A DNA stretch of 64,000 nucleotides from Treponema parvum (GTDB lineage: Bacteria > Spirochaetota > Spirochaetia > Treponematales > Treponemataceae): the NCBI RefSeq assembly GCF_017893965.1, contig NZ_CP054142.1, positions 1,984,001-2,048,000 on the forward strand, written 5' to 3'. Shown in pieces: positions 16,021 through 25,953 of the stretch. Every line of letters starts with the position of its first letter. Position 1 is the stretch's first letter. Under the pieces are notes generated by a model. The model did no database searches. It saw nothing but the letters and a program-made list of their open reading frames with translations, and was not told the DNA's origin. Both the position numbers and the translations under genes were made by a program.

Positions 16021-17346
16021 ATGAAAAAAATAGAATTCTCAAATTCAAGTATAAAAATCGTTTTAATTTTTGTTTTGGTTTTATTGTTTTTAATTCCTCT
16101 GAATTTAATAAGAAATTTAATCTATGACAGACAGGATTATCAAAGAGAAGCCATTTCATCCATAACAAGACCGCTAGGCGGCGACGCCGAAATTCAAGGA
16201 ATCGTCATTGCCGTTCCGTATAAGTCGTATATCGAAAATTTCGATTCCAATGGAAACAAACACGTTGAAACTGAAATAAGATACATCATCTTTGCACCCG
16301 ATTCATACGATCTTGATATTTCCGTAAATCCGTATTATTTAACCAGAGGAATTTTTAAAGTTCCCGTGTTTAACGGACAGATAAAGCTAAAAGCCGATTT
16401 CAGCAAATTTGATTTTTCATATTTTAATATTTCCCCAAAAGATATAATGCAAAACGATTGCTTTTTAATACTGGGCTTATCGAATTCCAAAAATCTGATG
16501 ACTCAGCCTAAACTGAACATGGACGGAAAGGATTTATTCATATCTCCGATAAAATATGATTCCGTCTCTCCGTTTGAAACTTCCGTTTATTATAACCTTT
16601 CCGGAGTTGATTTTTCCGGAAAAATCAATTTATACGGAGCAATAGATTTTCAAGGCGGAGAAAATATCAAAATTCAGCCTATAGCGTCGGACAATCACAT
16701 AAACATGGTTTCTTCTTGGCCGTCGCCCAGCTTTTCCGGCGGGTGGCTTCCCAAAGAGCGGGTATTGAGCAAAGACGGTTTTTCGGCTTCGTGGAATATC
16801 GCAGGGTTAAGCACGGTTTACCCGAAGAGCTGGCAATCGGAAGACGATTTTAACGGAGAAACCGTCGACGTTTCTTTTATCGTTCCGGTCGATTCTTATA
16901 AAAAAACAAACAGGAGCGTTAAATACGCATTGCTGTTTTTAGCCATTCCGTTTATCGCATTGCTTATATGTGAAGTTTTTTCAAAAATCAGAGTGCACCC
17001 GATTCAGTATTGTTTGATAGGTTTTGCCGACGTTATTTTTTATTTGCTGCTGCTTTCGATATCCGAACACATTTCTTTCGATTTGACTTATGCGATCTGT
17101 TCAATTTGCGTTTGCGCGGCGACGCTGCTGTACGCTTCCGCCATATTGAAAAAAATAAAATGGGGAGCGTTGCTAAGCGCCGTACAAATGATTTCTTATA
17201 TTTTTTTATACGGAACCTTGCAGGCGGAAGATTACGCGCTGCTAATAGGAAGCGTAGGCTTATTCATCGTCGTTATTCTTTTGATGTTCATAACAAGAAA
17301 AATCGATTGGTATGAAATAAATCAAAAAAACGGCGAGCCTCTTTAA
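16021..17346 (+). CDS. creD: CreD-family inner membrane protein
   Basis: 441 residues. One N-terminal membrane segment (about 12-31) and the SITRPLGG element typical of CreD are followed by a large non-cytoplasmic domain (about 35-290) and five or six membrane segments from about 295 to 430. In enteric bacteria CreD is induced by CreBC and affects envelope integrity; no creBC is visible here. GGAG precedes the ATG. It is a single gene flanked by a tRNA on the left and an MCP gene on the right. Confidence 0.88.
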   Translation: MKKIEFSNSSIKIVLIFVLVLLFLIPLNLIRNLIYDRQDYQREAISSITRPLGGDAEIQGIVIAVPYKSYIENFDSNGNKHVETEIRYIIFAPDSYDLDISVNPYYLTRGIFKVPVFNGQIKLKADFSKFDFSYFNISPKDIMQNDCFLILGLSNSKNLMTQPKLNMDGKDLFISPIKYDSVSPFETSVYYNLSGVDFSGKINLYGAIDFQGGENIKIQPIASDNHINMVSSWPSPSFSGGWLPKERVLSKDGFSASWNIAGLSTVYPKSWQSEDDFNGETVDVSFIVPVDSYKKTNRSVKYALLFLAIPFIALLICEVFSKIRVHPIQYCLIGFADVIFYLLLLSISEHISFDLTYAICSICVCAATLLYASAILKKIKWGALLSAVQMISYIFLYGTLQAEDYALLIGSVGLFIVVILLMFITRKIDWYEINQKNGEPL

Positions 17347-17668
17347 GGAGAATTCCGTAAGCATAACGCTCGAAGCGGCTTGCAACAGGAACCTCGCCTT
17401 GAACATCTCGTTTTCGAAACGCACCATTCAGCTCTTTTCGGTTAGATTTAAGGTGATGCAATGCGCTTCATTGACAACGGAATAACTTCGGATATATCAT
17501 ACGGATACCTTGCGTTATGTTTTAGGCCGCCCATAGCGGTATGAGACTTTTACACAGGGCAGGCTGAAAATATGCCGTATTTCAATGAGCGGTTAAGTTT
17601 AGAACGGCGCCGCCAAAACACGGTTATTATTTCAACCGTAAAAAAATACTGCATTTAAGGAAGGAAGA
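17347..17668. other. 322-base intergenic region, little seen
   Basis: No gene or clear repeat recognised. A weak promoter-like pair TTGACA (17471-17476) and TATATC (17493-17498) with 16-base spacing could serve the chemotaxis gene. No convincing sigma-28 site was found. Confidence 0.4.
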
Positions 17669-19765
17669 ATGACGAAAAAGCGATTTTCTATACGTTATAA
17701 ACTTATCGTTATCTTTGGACTTTTGATCGCTATAACTTCAGCGGTTGAAATCGTGATCGCAGTCCGTTCGGCGCGAAAAGCCGTTACCGAAAAGATTGAG
17801 GAACACCTGATCGACAAAGCATCCGACACGGCCGAAATTGTCGACGGGCGTATTTCAATTTTTATTCAACTTCTTGAAGACATAGCGCGGGAACCTGTTT
17901 TAAAGGATCCTGACGTGTCGTATCGGGAAAAGGCAAATTATTTACAAAAAGCGGTTTCTACCAATGAAAAAATCGAACAGCTTAACCTATACGGACTTTC
18001 AGGCGTACGTACAACCAGCGACGGTAAGATAGTAGATGTGCACGACCGAGACTGGTTTAAAGCCGCTTCTTCCGGTAATAGATTTATTTCGGAACCGCTT
18101 CTTTCAAGGTCGCTGAATAAGTTTGTCCTTATACTTGCGCTCCCTCTATATGATAATAACAACAACATGCTCGGTATATTAAACTGCGTTATCGATGCGA
18201 AGCGTCTTTCAAATATTATTTCCGACATTGTTGTCGGTAAGACGGGCGAATGTTATATCTTGGATAAATCCGGAAGCACGGTCGCCGACAAAGATTTCAA
18301 TTTGGTTGAAACACGTGCGAATACCTATGAAGAATCCAAAACCGATCCGACACTTGAATCCTGCGGAGCGTTTGAAAAAATGGCGGTTGAAGCGGAAAAG
18401 TCGTCTGTCGGATATTTTAAATACAATGGTATAAAAAACATAGCCTCCTACGCAAAAATGAAAACTGCCGGATGGACCGTAATAATTGAAGCTCCTTACG
18501 ACGAATTTATGGGAACGGTAAATAAGCTGAGCATATCGATGAACGTTACGGGACTGATCATATTGATCGTCGTCCTTATTATTGTTTACTTCCTTGCCCG
18601 CGAAATGGTAAGGCCAGTAAGAATCGTCGTCAAAGCTTTAAAAGACATTGCACAGGGCGAAGGCGACCTTACGGTACGTCTTCCCATAACGGGTAACGAC
18701 GAAGTAACCGACTTGTCCGAATACTTTAATCAGACTATAGCTAAAATCGGCTCGTCAATTAAAGCGGTAGGCGAAAACAGCAGCGTCATGGAAGAAATCG
18801 GAAGCGAACTTGCAAGCAATATGACCCAAACTGCAAGCGCGGTACATGAAATCAGCGCAAACATAGACAGCATTAAGCAGCAGGCTCTGACACAGGCGGC
18901 GAGCGTCACCGAAACCGCCGCTACGATCGAAGAAATCGTTAACACGATAAATAAATTGAACGCAAGCATCGAAAACCAGTCGGCGAGCGTCGCAGAGTCT
19001 TCTTCTGCGATCGAACAGATGGTCGGCAACATAGCGTCCATAGGACAGACGCTTGAAAAAACCGACGGCGTGATTAAAACCCTCGCCGACGCAACGGTCG
19101 ACGGCAAAACCACAATCGTTAACTCGAACAGTGTAACTCAAAAGATCGCAGAAGAATCCGGCAGTTTAATTGAAGCGAGCGCGGTTATTCAACACATAGC
19201 TTCACAGACGAATTTGCTTGCAATGAACGCTGCAATAGAAGCCGCTCACGCAGGCGAAGCGGGTAAGGGTTTTGCCGTCGTCGCGGACGAAATACGAAAG
19301 CTTGCCGAAGATTCCGCCGAACAGGGTAAAACGATAACCAACACTCTTAAAACGCTCTCAGGTGAAATCGAAGATCTTTCGGCCTCTTCCAAAACTGCAG
19401 AAGAAAAGTTCAACGTCATTTTCAGCTTAACCGAACAGGTAAAAACAATGAGCGACCGCTTGACGGAAGCCATGCAGGAACAGGAAAAAGGCAGCAAGGA
19501 AATGCTCGCCGCGATCAAAGACATAAATACCGTAACGGTAGAAGTAAAAGACGGATCCGAAGAGATGCTTAAGGGGGGCGAAGGCGTCGCAAGAGAAATG
19601 GAAAAACTTGACGGCCTTACAAGAGTTATTACCGATAGCATGAACGAGATGGCCGCTGGAGCCATTCAGATAAACAACGCTGTACAGGAAGTAAACGAGA
19701 TCACTCAAAAGAACAAGGCGAGCATTCAAAACCTAGCGGAAGAAGTGAAGAAATTTAAAGTGTAG
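17669..19765 (+). CDS. Methyl-accepting chemotaxis protein with dCache-type sensor
   Basis: Membrane chemoreceptor of 698 residues. Two membrane segments (about 10-30 and 285-308) bracket a periplasmic sensor of dCache type (with DRDWFKAA and [10 protein letters not shown]). A HAMP linker (about 309-362) and a long coiled-coil signalling domain follow; the conserved tip is [20 protein letters not shown] with [16 protein letters not shown]. It would signal through CheW/CheA to the periplasmic flagella. AAGGAAGG precedes the start. Ligand unknown; no C-terminal CheR pentapeptide is seen. Confidence 0.95.
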   Translation: MTKKRFSIRYKLIVIFGLLIAITSAVEIVIAVRSARKAVTEKIEEHLIDKASDTAEIVDGRISIFIQLLEDIAREPVLKDPDVSYREKANYLQKAVSTNEKIEQLNLYGLSGVRTTSDGKIVDVHDRDWFKAASSGNRFISEPLLSRSLNKFVLILALPLYDNNNNMLGILNCVIDAKRLSNIISDIVVGKTGECYILDKSGSTVADKDFNLVETRANTYEESKTDPTLESCGAFEKMAVEAEKSSVGYFKYNGIKNIASYAKMKTAGWTVIIEAPYDEFMGTVNKLSISMNVTGLIILIVVLIIVYFLAREMVRPVRIVVKALKDIAQGEGDLTVRLPITGNDEVTDLSEYFNQTIAKIGSSIKAVGENSSVMEEIGSELASNMTQTASAVHEISANIDSIKQQALTQAASVTETAATIEEIVNTINKLNASIENQSASVAESSSAIEQMVGNIASIGQTLEKTDGVIKTLADATVDGKTTIVNSNSVTQKIAEESGSLIEASAVIQHIASQTNLLAMNAAIEAAHAGEAGKGFAVVADEIRKLAEDSAEQGKTITNTLKTLSGEIEDLSASSKTAEEKFNVIFSLTEQVKTMSDRLTEAMQEQEKGSKEMLAAIKDINTVTVEVKDGSEEMLKGGEGVAREMEKLDGLTRVITDSMNEMAAGAIQINNAVQEVNEITQKNKASIQNLAEEVKKFKV

Positions 19766-19814
19766 ACATCCGCCGAAGTGCAAAATCGCACAAAAATCAC
19801 AAAATCGCGCTTTA

Positions 19815-19844
19815 TTGACATCGAAAACCGTTTTGTGCGATAAT
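19815..19844 (+). promoter_or_regulatory. Promoter of rpsU
   Basis: TTGACA (19815-19820), 18 bases, GATAAT (19839-19844), 46 bases before the start codon. Confidence 0.65.
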
Positions 19845-19890
19845 TAAAAAATCTCACGGCGCTTTTCCGGAGACAGGAGGTGAATAAAGA

Positions 19891-20100
19891 ATGCCGAGTA
19901 TTTACGTTGACGACAGCGAAAACCTTGAAAAAGCCATTAAACGTTTTAAACGCATGGTAGAAAAAGAAGGTATCATTCGCGAATACAAAAAACGTGAGTA
20001 TTACGAAAAACCGTCCACCATCCTGAACAGAAAAAACAAGGCTTTACAGCGCAAGATGATGAAAAAAACTCGTAAAACACACGAAAAAGTTTCATATTGA
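19891..20100 (+). CDS. rpsU: 30S ribosomal protein S21
   Basis: 69-residue basic protein of the small ribosomal subunit, needed for initiation on some mRNAs. The N-terminal [20 protein letters not shown] matches the family, and the tail is strongly basic ([15 protein letters not shown]). AGGAGGTG precedes the ATG. Single gene with its own promoter and terminator. Confidence 0.96.
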   Translation: MPSIYVDDSENLEKAIKRFKRMVEKEGIIREYKKREYYEKPSTILNRKNKALQRKMMKKTRKTHEKVSY

Positions 20101-20163
20101 TTCTATCGGTTCGCGGAAAATATTTTCCTGTAACCCTAGACACAAAACCGACTGAATTTAAAG

Positions 20164-20210
20164 CGCATCGCAGCGACGGAATAGAATTCCGATCTTGCGG
20201 TGCGTTTTTT
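20164..20210 (+). terminator. Intrinsic terminator after rpsU
   Basis: A long stem with arms CGCATCGCA... and ...TTGCGGTGCG, an inner CGGAAT-AGA-ATTCCG hairpin, and six T. Confidence 0.8.
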
Positions 20211-20225
20211 ATATATAAAGTTACA

Positions 20226-20254
20226 TTGACGAAGCAGTTATAATAAACTATTAT
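20226..20254 (+). promoter_or_regulatory. Promoter of the PilZ gene, predicted leaderless
   Basis: TTGACG (20226-20231), 17 bases, TATTAT (20249-20254). Transcription would start at about 20261, at the ATG of codon 20262; the earlier ATG at 20256 would not be in the mRNA. Confidence 0.55.
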
Positions 20255-20261
20255 TATGGAT

Positions 20262-21317
20262 ATGGGCGTGGTCACTAGTCAAAAAATTTCTTTATATTAC
20301 GATCAGTACAGGGACAAAGAAGTAACATTCACAAAAGATATTCTTCGCACTTTAGGAATTGATCCGCGGCAAATCTACGTCAAATGCAACGGAGTTCAAT
20401 GGCCTTGCATAATAAATTCCGCTTCTCTAATGATGGCGCGAATAATACTGGGTACAAAAGGCGGCGCCTACGCACAGATAACAAAGCCGGATTCTCCGCC
20501 TACAAGTCTTAGGTTCTATTTTCTTGAACAAGGAAACCAGTCTCTGAGCTTTTTTGTCACCGCACACGTAACAAACGTAACTGCATATATGGGTTCCCAA
20601 GAACTTGCGATCGTGACGCTCACATATACCCAAAGGCCGCCTGATGATCTCATAGGAAAGATCGGAGAGTTGCTCGAAGCGAACACCAATGCCGTTCGCC
20701 GGCGTGAAGACCGTATCGTAATAAACGACGACAGCAAAAGAAAGCTCGGCCTTTCAAAGGTGGAATCCATAATATACATTCAATCCGTGCCGCGGCACTG
20801 CATCATAAGAGACTTGTCGTTTTCAGGAGCGAAGATAATTCTTGTAGGGATTCCTCAGTTTTTGGAAAAAAAGGAAACGGTTCTGTGTTTGCAGTTCGAC
20901 GATCTGCCAAAGCCTGTAATCATAAAGGGACACATAGTTCATTCCACAAGAATTGAAGGAAGAAAAGACATAGTATTTGCAAACATCAGCTTTGACGAAA
21001 AGCAAATACCCTCGTCATACAAGATCCACATAAATACGTATCTTTCATCGATTCACAAAAAGCACCTTTCCGCAGCGGAACAGCTTGCCATGCAGCAAAA
21101 ACAGATAGCGGAACAGGTACAAAAAGAAGCACAGGCAGCGGCGGCAGCTCAAGCGGCAAATCCCACAGCGCCTGAAGCGGCTCAAACTGACGGGCAAACT
21201 TCAGTGCCCGGACAATCCGAACAATCGGAAAATGCAACGTCGTCTTCGGAAACCGATTTTACATCCGCGCCGGATCCTATGCGAGAACAGCAAGAGCCGT
21301 CCGCGCCTCAAGCATAG
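20262..21317 (+). CDS. PilZ-domain c-di-GMP-binding protein
   Basis: 351 residues. A spirochaete-specific N-terminal region (about 1-130) precedes a PilZ domain: an RREDR element (RxxxR) and the downstream DLSFSG signature form the c-di-GMP pocket. The C-terminal about 80 residues are low-complexity Ala/Gln/Glu/Ser, probably disordered. In spirochaetes PilZ proteins affect motility and virulence. No Shine-Dalgarno is present; the start at 20262 was chosen from the promoter position, with 20256 as the alternative. The TPR gene follows after about 85 bases. Confidence 0.85.
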   Translation: MGVVTSQKISLYYDQYRDKEVTFTKDILRTLGIDPRQIYVKCNGVQWPCIINSASLMMARIILGTKGGAYAQITKPDSPPTSLRFYFLEQGNQSLSFFVTAHVTNVTAYMGSQELAIVTLTYTQRPPDDLIGKIGELLEANTNAVRRREDRIVINDDSKRKLGLSKVESIIYIQSVPRHCIIRDLSFSGAKIILVGIPQFLEKKETVLCLQFDDLPKPVIIKGHIVHSTRIEGRKDIVFANISFDEKQIPSSYKIHINTYLSSIHKKHLSAAEQLAMQQKQIAEQVQKEAQAAAAAQAANPTAPEAAQTDGQTSVPGQSEQSENATSSSETDFTSAPDPMREQQEPSAPQA

Positions 21318-21403
21318 TGCCGTCTTGCGCAACGCCGCCTGTTTTACCGCGCGGTTTCCAAACGACCGGTTTTGATGTGGAATTTTGACTTTAAGGAAAA
21401 ATC

Positions 21404-22555
21404 ATGAACTTTAGCGACCGGCTTAACACTATATATTATATTGAATTACCGGGAAATTTCGAATTTTCCGACGATTCTCTTAAAATCGATAAGAACATTC
21501 CTCTTCCGGTACAAAAAAAAGATTCCGATTTTTCCTCGGATTTTAATATAAAAGAACTGTCCGAAGAGCAGATCCTTTCGGGGATTTTAACGGTACTGGC
21601 CTATGACAGACAAAACAAACACTCCGACTATTACCGCTCGCTTATCATGCGTATAAGGCCCGAAATTAAAACGCAGTTATCCGAAGCGGCGATAATAAAA
21701 ACTAAAAACGAAGACTTCGATTTGGCGGATGAAATTTTTTGCGCGCTGCGCGGGCTTGATCCCGAAGATATAAGCATAAAATTGAATTACGCACTGTTTC
21801 TTGATCAAAGAGCCGACGCATACAGGCGTTTGGGATTAAATGAAGACGCCGACGCCTGCGATTGCGAAGCCGAAGCCTTTTATAAGGCCGTAATGGAAGC
21901 CGAACCGCCTGTGCCGGACGGATTTTTTAACGCCGGTTTTTTTTATATGAAAAAACAAGCGTTCCGCGATGCAAAAGGCTGCTTTGAAACCTACCTTGCC
22001 CTTACCTGCGACATTCCCGACAACGATTTGGGCGAAAACGGCATTTATAAAAAGAAGCGTTCTCAGGAAATTCTCGACGATATTAAAAACCGCAATACGG
22101 ACGATGAAAAATTTACAGCCGCATACGAATTTATAAAAAACGGCGAAGAGGAAAAAGCTCTCGACAAAATTCGCGAATTTTTGCAAAGAAATCCTCACAC
22201 ATGGAACGCATGGTTTATGCTGGGATGGGCGCTGCGCCGTCTTGAGCGCTACGAAGACGCAAAGCAAGCCTTTTTAAAATCCATGGAATGCGACGGCGGA
22301 GACTCAAATGCCGACACATACAATGAATTGGCCGTCTGTTATATCGAACAAAAAAACTACGCGGAAGCGCAAAAATGTCTTGAAAACGCGCTCACGCTCG
22401 ATCCTGAAAACATAAAGGTCATGTCGAATCTAGGCTTTTTAGCTTTAAAAACGGGAAAACCCGGCGTAGCACAAAAATATTTTTCCGCAGTGCTTGAATT
22501 CTCTCCGGGCGATAAGATAGCCCTTGCCGAATTGGCCAAACTGGAAAATCTCTAA
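21404..22555 (+). CDS. Tetratricopeptide-repeat protein
   Basis: 383-residue cytosolic protein without signal peptide. The C-terminal half (about 240-380) holds TPR units such as AWFMLGWALRRLERYEDAKQ, ELAVCYIEQKNYAEAQKCLE and SNLGFLALKTGKPGVAQKYF; weaker repeats occupy about 95-230. TPR superhelices bind partner proteins. AAGG precedes the ATG. It may be cotranscribed with the PilZ gene; specific function unknown. Confidence 0.85.
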   Translation: MNFSDRLNTIYYIELPGNFEFSDDSLKIDKNIPLPVQKKDSDFSSDFNIKELSEEQILSGILTVLAYDRQNKHSDYYRSLIMRIRPEIKTQLSEAAIIKTKNEDFDLADEIFCALRGLDPEDISIKLNYALFLDQRADAYRRLGLNEDADACDCEAEAFYKAVMEAEPPVPDGFFNAGFFYMKKQAFRDAKGCFETYLALTCDIPDNDLGENGIYKKKRSQEILDDIKNRNTDDEKFTAAYEFIKNGEEEKALDKIREFLQRNPHTWNAWFMLGWALRRLERYEDAKQAFLKSMECDGGDSNADTYNELAVCYIEQKNYAEAQKCLENALTLDPENIKVMSNLGFLALKTGKPGVAQKYFSAVLEFSPGDKIALAELAKLENL

Positions 22556-22593
22556 AAAACAAGCCGCAGCGCTTCCGGCGACATGCGTTTTTA

Positions 22594-23055
22594 TCAATCG
22601 TACAGGGGCGACAGGTCTATAGCGCTTCCGACGCTTATTCCCGTTTTTGTAAACCAGCCGCGGGGAACTTCTAAAGCATATCTCACGGAAACCGTGCTTG
22701 AAATTCCGTCAAGGCTGAACGGTTCCATATCAAAAATATTTCTTATGCGGCCGGCTGAATCAATATATGCAATTGAAAGCGCCGAAGGCGTATCTTTCAT
22801 CCAAAATCTTAAGATCTGATCGTTTTCAAAAACAAACAGCATTCCCGTGCCGTCAGGAATGTTCTTGCGGTTCATAAAACCGTAATTACGGGCAAAAGAA
22901 GTGTCGGCGATTTCCGCCTTAATCGATACCTTCTTGCCTTCCTCTACGCCTAAAGCCGTAAGCGTAAAAGTCTTTACTTCGAGTTTTGTGCGGGAGCAGG
23001 AAAGAAAAATCAGGCAGACAAAAACCGAAAATGCGGCTTTAAAAAGGTCTTTCAT
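22594..23055 (-). CDS. DUF192-family lipoprotein
   Basis: 153 residues with a signal peptide and lipobox (LIFLSC, Cys about 20), then the DUF192 fold: RNYGFMNRKNIPDGTGMLFV, FWMKDTPSALSIAYID and GRIRNIFDMEPF. Members are small beta-barrel proteins of unproven function, usually extracytoplasmic. The start at 23055 overlaps closely with the preceding gene, suggesting coupling. The ribosome site is weak. Confidence 0.87.
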   Translation of the reverse strand: MKDLFKAAFSVFVCLIFLSCSRTKLEVKTFTLTALGVEEGKKVSIKAEIADTSFARNYGFMNRKNIPDGTGMLFVFENDQILRFWMKDTPSALSIAYIDSAGRIRNIFDMEPFSLDGISSTVSVRYALEVPRGWFTKTGISVGSAIDLSPLYD

Positions 23056-23056
23056 A

Positions 23057-23602
23057 TCACAAACTGTCAAGGAACCATTCCTGGGTCAATTCGGGAACGG
23101 TCTGTTCTACTCTGGATTTGCCGCTTAATTTTTCAAACACGGCTTTATCCACATATTTCAGCGAAAGAGGCCTTTCAAGCGACATTGAAATTTTATCATT
23201 TTCCCACAAGGATCTCTCGGGATTGAGAGTTGAAGGATCCCCGTATTTTTTACAAAGCGCGGTAAAAACACTGTAGTGATCGATTTTGGCGCGATTTAAA
23301 TTTATGATTATGATATATAGTTTGTCTTCGTAAAACTGGAACCAGCATCTGTCAAGAAAAGAATCCACATGGCCTGCAAACGCGTCGGTTTCTATGAGCA
23401 CGCGGTTTTCTCCGGGCAAAAGCGATACGTCGCGGTCCCCGTGATAACCGAATGCGGGATTTTCCCTTAAAAGCTTTTTTACTTCTTCCACAGACATTCC
23501 CAAGCGAATCTTTGCATAACCAGAAGGAAGATTTTCGTGAGCTAAAAGAACGCTGCACAATGTAAAAAAAAATAAAACAAGACAGAGCCGTCGCTTTAAC
23601 AT
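23057..23602 (-). CDS. Conserved hypothetical exported protein
   Basis: 181 residues with a signal peptide (hydrophobic core about 6-20, cleavage likely after LLA-H). The mature part starts GYAKIRLGMSVEEVKKLL, reminiscent of the BamE/SmpA-like fold in which a short helix pair follows a lipobox, but no lipid cysteine is visible. Function not recognised. The start at 23602 lies 8 bases after the cyclic-nucleotide-binding gene, which favours one leftward operon with that gene and the DUF192 gene. Confidence 0.7.
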   Translation of the reverse strand: MLKRRLCLVLFFFTLCSVLLAHENLPSGYAKIRLGMSVEEVKKLLRENPAFGYHGDRDVSLLPGENRVLIETDAFAGHVDSFLDRCWFQFYEDKLYIIIINLNRAKIDHYSVFTALCKKYGDPSTLNPERSLWENDKISMSLERPLSLKYVDKAVFEKLSGKSRVEQTVPELTQEWFLDSL

Positions 23603-23609
23603 CGTAAAC

Positions 23610-24791
23610 TCAGCGTTTTTGGCGGCGATAGAACGAAACATTTTTGATAAGCTCAACACAATCGGGAATGGTGATCTTTGTTCCCCGCATCTTTATGTGA
23701 GGATCTATCTGCAGTTTGTACAGGCAAGAGGCCTGCTCTTCCTGCGGTATGCCGCACATATTGGCCAAGTCGTGTAAGGTCAAATCGGTAACGTAGGAGG
23801 TATTGGCTTTTAAATTGATCTTCGCCTTTTCCACCTGCAAAGCAAGCATGTCGAGAAGTTTATACAATGGATCGGAAATTTGAGCGTTTGCAAGCTGACG
23901 GCACATAGACCAAAGGCGTTCCGCCAGCATGGTCGTCAAGCGTGCGATGAGCTGTGCCTGCGTAGCAACCATTTGGTCAAAGTTGTGCCGGTTTACCGTC
24001 ATCAGGCGGCATTCTTCATCCGCAACGGCGCTTGCCGAGCGCGGTTTGTTTTCAAGCATGGCCATTTCGCCGAACATGTCGCCTTTTTTTAAAACCGCAA
24101 GCGTAACTTCTTCGCCTTTTACTACCTTAGTTATTTTTACCTTGCCGTCCTGAATTATAAACATTTCAGCTCCGCGCTGACACTCTGAAAAGATCATCGT
24201 ATCTTTGGGATAAAGGCGCATAAGATCGGGAGTGGATTCAAAATAGACCGCCCGCGATTTGGGCTTAAGCACTATAAAGCGCTCTTTTGCCTTTGCTGAA
24301 TTAATTCCGTCGGGACAGGCTTTTAAATACTGATAATAAGCGTATATGGCGATGCTGGGCTTATTCATTTTTTCATAATAAGACGCAACATCGAATATCT
24401 GTTCCGGACTGCCTATGACAGTGTTTTTTAAAGTGAGCTGGGTAAGCCGCTCGTTCATCTCACGCATGTTGTTGGCGAACGTTCTTATGATTTTCATGGC
24501 GACGGGCGTGTTGCGCGCAATAAGTTCGGGGTATTGATCGCGCCGTACGGAAATGGCCACTACGTCGGTGAGGGCAATGACATTTTCGATCTGGGAATGC
24601 CCTGACATGCAAGGAATAACTCCGACGAAATCTCCGGGACCCAAGAGTTGATTTGAGGCGCTTGCGGTCATATTCGAAGACCAGCACTTTACGTGACCGC
24701 TCTGAATAATATAAAAGCGGTCGCTTTCGGCTTTGCCTTCAACAACGAGATACGAACCTTTTCTGAAATTAACAAACGCTAATTGCAACAA
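23610..24791 (-). CDS. Protein with two cyclic-nucleotide-binding domains (Crp-like)
   Basis: 393 residues, no signal or membrane segment. CNB domain 1 spans about 5-115 (YIIQSGHVKCW, GPGDFVGVIPCMSG); domain 2 about 165-285 (MFIIQDGKVKITKVVKGEE, LKKGDMFGEMAMLENKPRSA, which keeps the phosphate-binding cassette). The C-terminal about 80 residues resemble a Crp-type winged helix (LHDLANMCGIPQEE). It is probably a regulator responding to a cyclic nucleotide. The start is TTG with GAGTGG upstream. Confidence 0.83.
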   Translation of the reverse strand: MLQLAFVNFRKGSYLVVEGKAESDRFYIIQSGHVKCWSSNMTASASNQLLGPGDFVGVIPCMSGHSQIENVIALTDVVAISVRRDQYPELIARNTPVAMKIIRTFANNMREMNERLTQLTLKNTVIGSPEQIFDVASYYEKMNKPSIAIYAYYQYLKACPDGINSAKAKERFIVLKPKSRAVYFESTPDLMRLYPKDTMIFSECQRGAEMFIIQDGKVKITKVVKGEEVTLAVLKKGDMFGEMAMLENKPRSASAVADEECRLMTVNRHNFDQMVATQAQLIARLTTMLAERLWSMCRQLANAQISDPLYKLLDMLALQVEKAKINLKANTSYVTDLTLHDLANMCGIPQEEQASCLYKLQIDPHIKMRGTKITIPDCVELIKNVSFYRRQKR

Positions 24792-24882
24792 TTTTTACCA
24801 CTCAGTTTTAAGTATAAAAAGATGTTTTAAACTTGTCAATTTTATTATCGGCGTATTAAGGCGCCGGATGTATAAGTTTTTT

Positions 24883-25890
24883 CTATTTTCCGCAAAATAT
24901 GACTTCCGTCTCAAGTTTTATACCCTTTTCCTCGAAAATTTTAGCTTTTATATAGTCTACAAGCGCTTTTACGTCCGCCTGAGTCGCCTTATTTTTATTT
25001 ATTATTATATTGCCGTGCCACGGAGCGATCTGCGCGCCGCCTATTGAAAACCCCTTAAGCCCGGCTTCTTCGATGATTTTTCCGGAAGGGATTCCGACGG
25101 CGCGGTCGTTTTTAAAAATGCTTCCGGCACAGGGATATTTGAAATGCCCCTTTTGCACGCGTTCCCGCACAAAGGCGGCGCATCTTTCTTTTATGTCTTT
25201 ACCTTCATCCTGCGCTTTTTTTGTTAAACGCAAACTTACAGAGGTAATTATACGAGGAACATCGGTAAAAGGAGATCTTTTATACCCCCAGTCCGATTTG
25301 TCAAATCCATATTCCCCGGCGGCGGGATCAGCGACGGAGCAGTCTTCAATATATTCCGCAGAAAGAAAAACGTCGCTTATTGAAAGGCCGAAACACGCGG
25401 CATTCATATAAACGGCGCCGCCTATGGATCCCGGAAGCCCCGCAAAAGGCTCCATTCCCGAAAGCGTGTTCTCTGTACAAAAATCTACTATACGGTTTAC
25501 GCTCGTTCCTGCAAAAGCCGTTACCGAAACAAAATCATCTTTCGATCTTTGCGCATCCTGCAAATTTTGCGTACTGCTGGAATTTTGAAAACAAGATTCT
25601 TCCATTTTAACGCCGTTAAGAGCGCAAGTTGCGATAACCGCCGTATCGAATCCATTATCCGAAACCACAAGATTTGTTCCGCCGCCCAAAACAAAATACG
25701 GTGCAGAGTTTTTTTTCAATAGGGAAAGTATATAAAGAAGGGAAGCCGTATCCGCCGGCTCAAAGAGAACGGGAGCCGCTCCTCCTATTTTAAAAGAAGT
25801 GCGAGGAGCGATCTTTTCATCAAAAAGGATGCGGCCTTTAAAAATTTTATCCGTATTGCATTTTTCGGCTATTTCCCGTAGATTATACAT
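24883..25890 (-). CDS. murB: UDP-N-acetylenolpyruvoylglucosamine reductase
   Basis: FAD enzyme making UDP-N-acetylmuramate, cytosolic; 335 residues. FAD-binding blocks YFVLGGGTNLVVSDNG and GLPGSIGGAVYMNAACFG, then YKRSPF, the catalytic CAGSIFKN serine and the final TEVIF with the active-site Glu are visible. An approximately 15-residue Ser/Gln-rich insert (SSTQNLQDAQ) is unusual. It diverges from cysS with 63 bases between. Confidence 0.95.
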   Translation of the reverse strand: MYNLREIAEKCNTDKIFKGRILFDEKIAPRTSFKIGGAAPVLFEPADTASLLYILSLLKKNSAPYFVLGGGTNLVVSDNGFDTAVIATCALNGVKMEESCFQNSSSTQNLQDAQRSKDDFVSVTAFAGTSVNRIVDFCTENTLSGMEPFAGLPGSIGGAVYMNAACFGLSISDVFLSAEYIEDCSVADPAAGEYGFDKSDWGYKRSPFTDVPRIITSVSLRLTKKAQDEGKDIKERCAAFVRERVQKGHFKYPCAGSIFKNDRAVGIPSGKIIEEAGLKGFSIGGAQIAPWHGNIIINKNKATQADVKALVDYIKAKIFEEKGIKLETEVIFCGK

Positions 25891-25953
25891 AATTCTTATA
25901 CTATAAAGGAAATGCAGCTTTTATAAAAGCCGTTTTTAACACCGGAGAATTTT

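Noticed and set aside
17471-17498. Sigma-28 promoter before the chemotaxis gene
   Set aside because: No TAAA-N15-GCCGATAA-like site with acceptable spacing; only a weak sigma-70-like pair is present.
18755-19141. Antisense frames inside the chemotaxis receptor
   Set aside because: Shadows of the coiled-coil signalling domain, whose biased codons keep other frames open.
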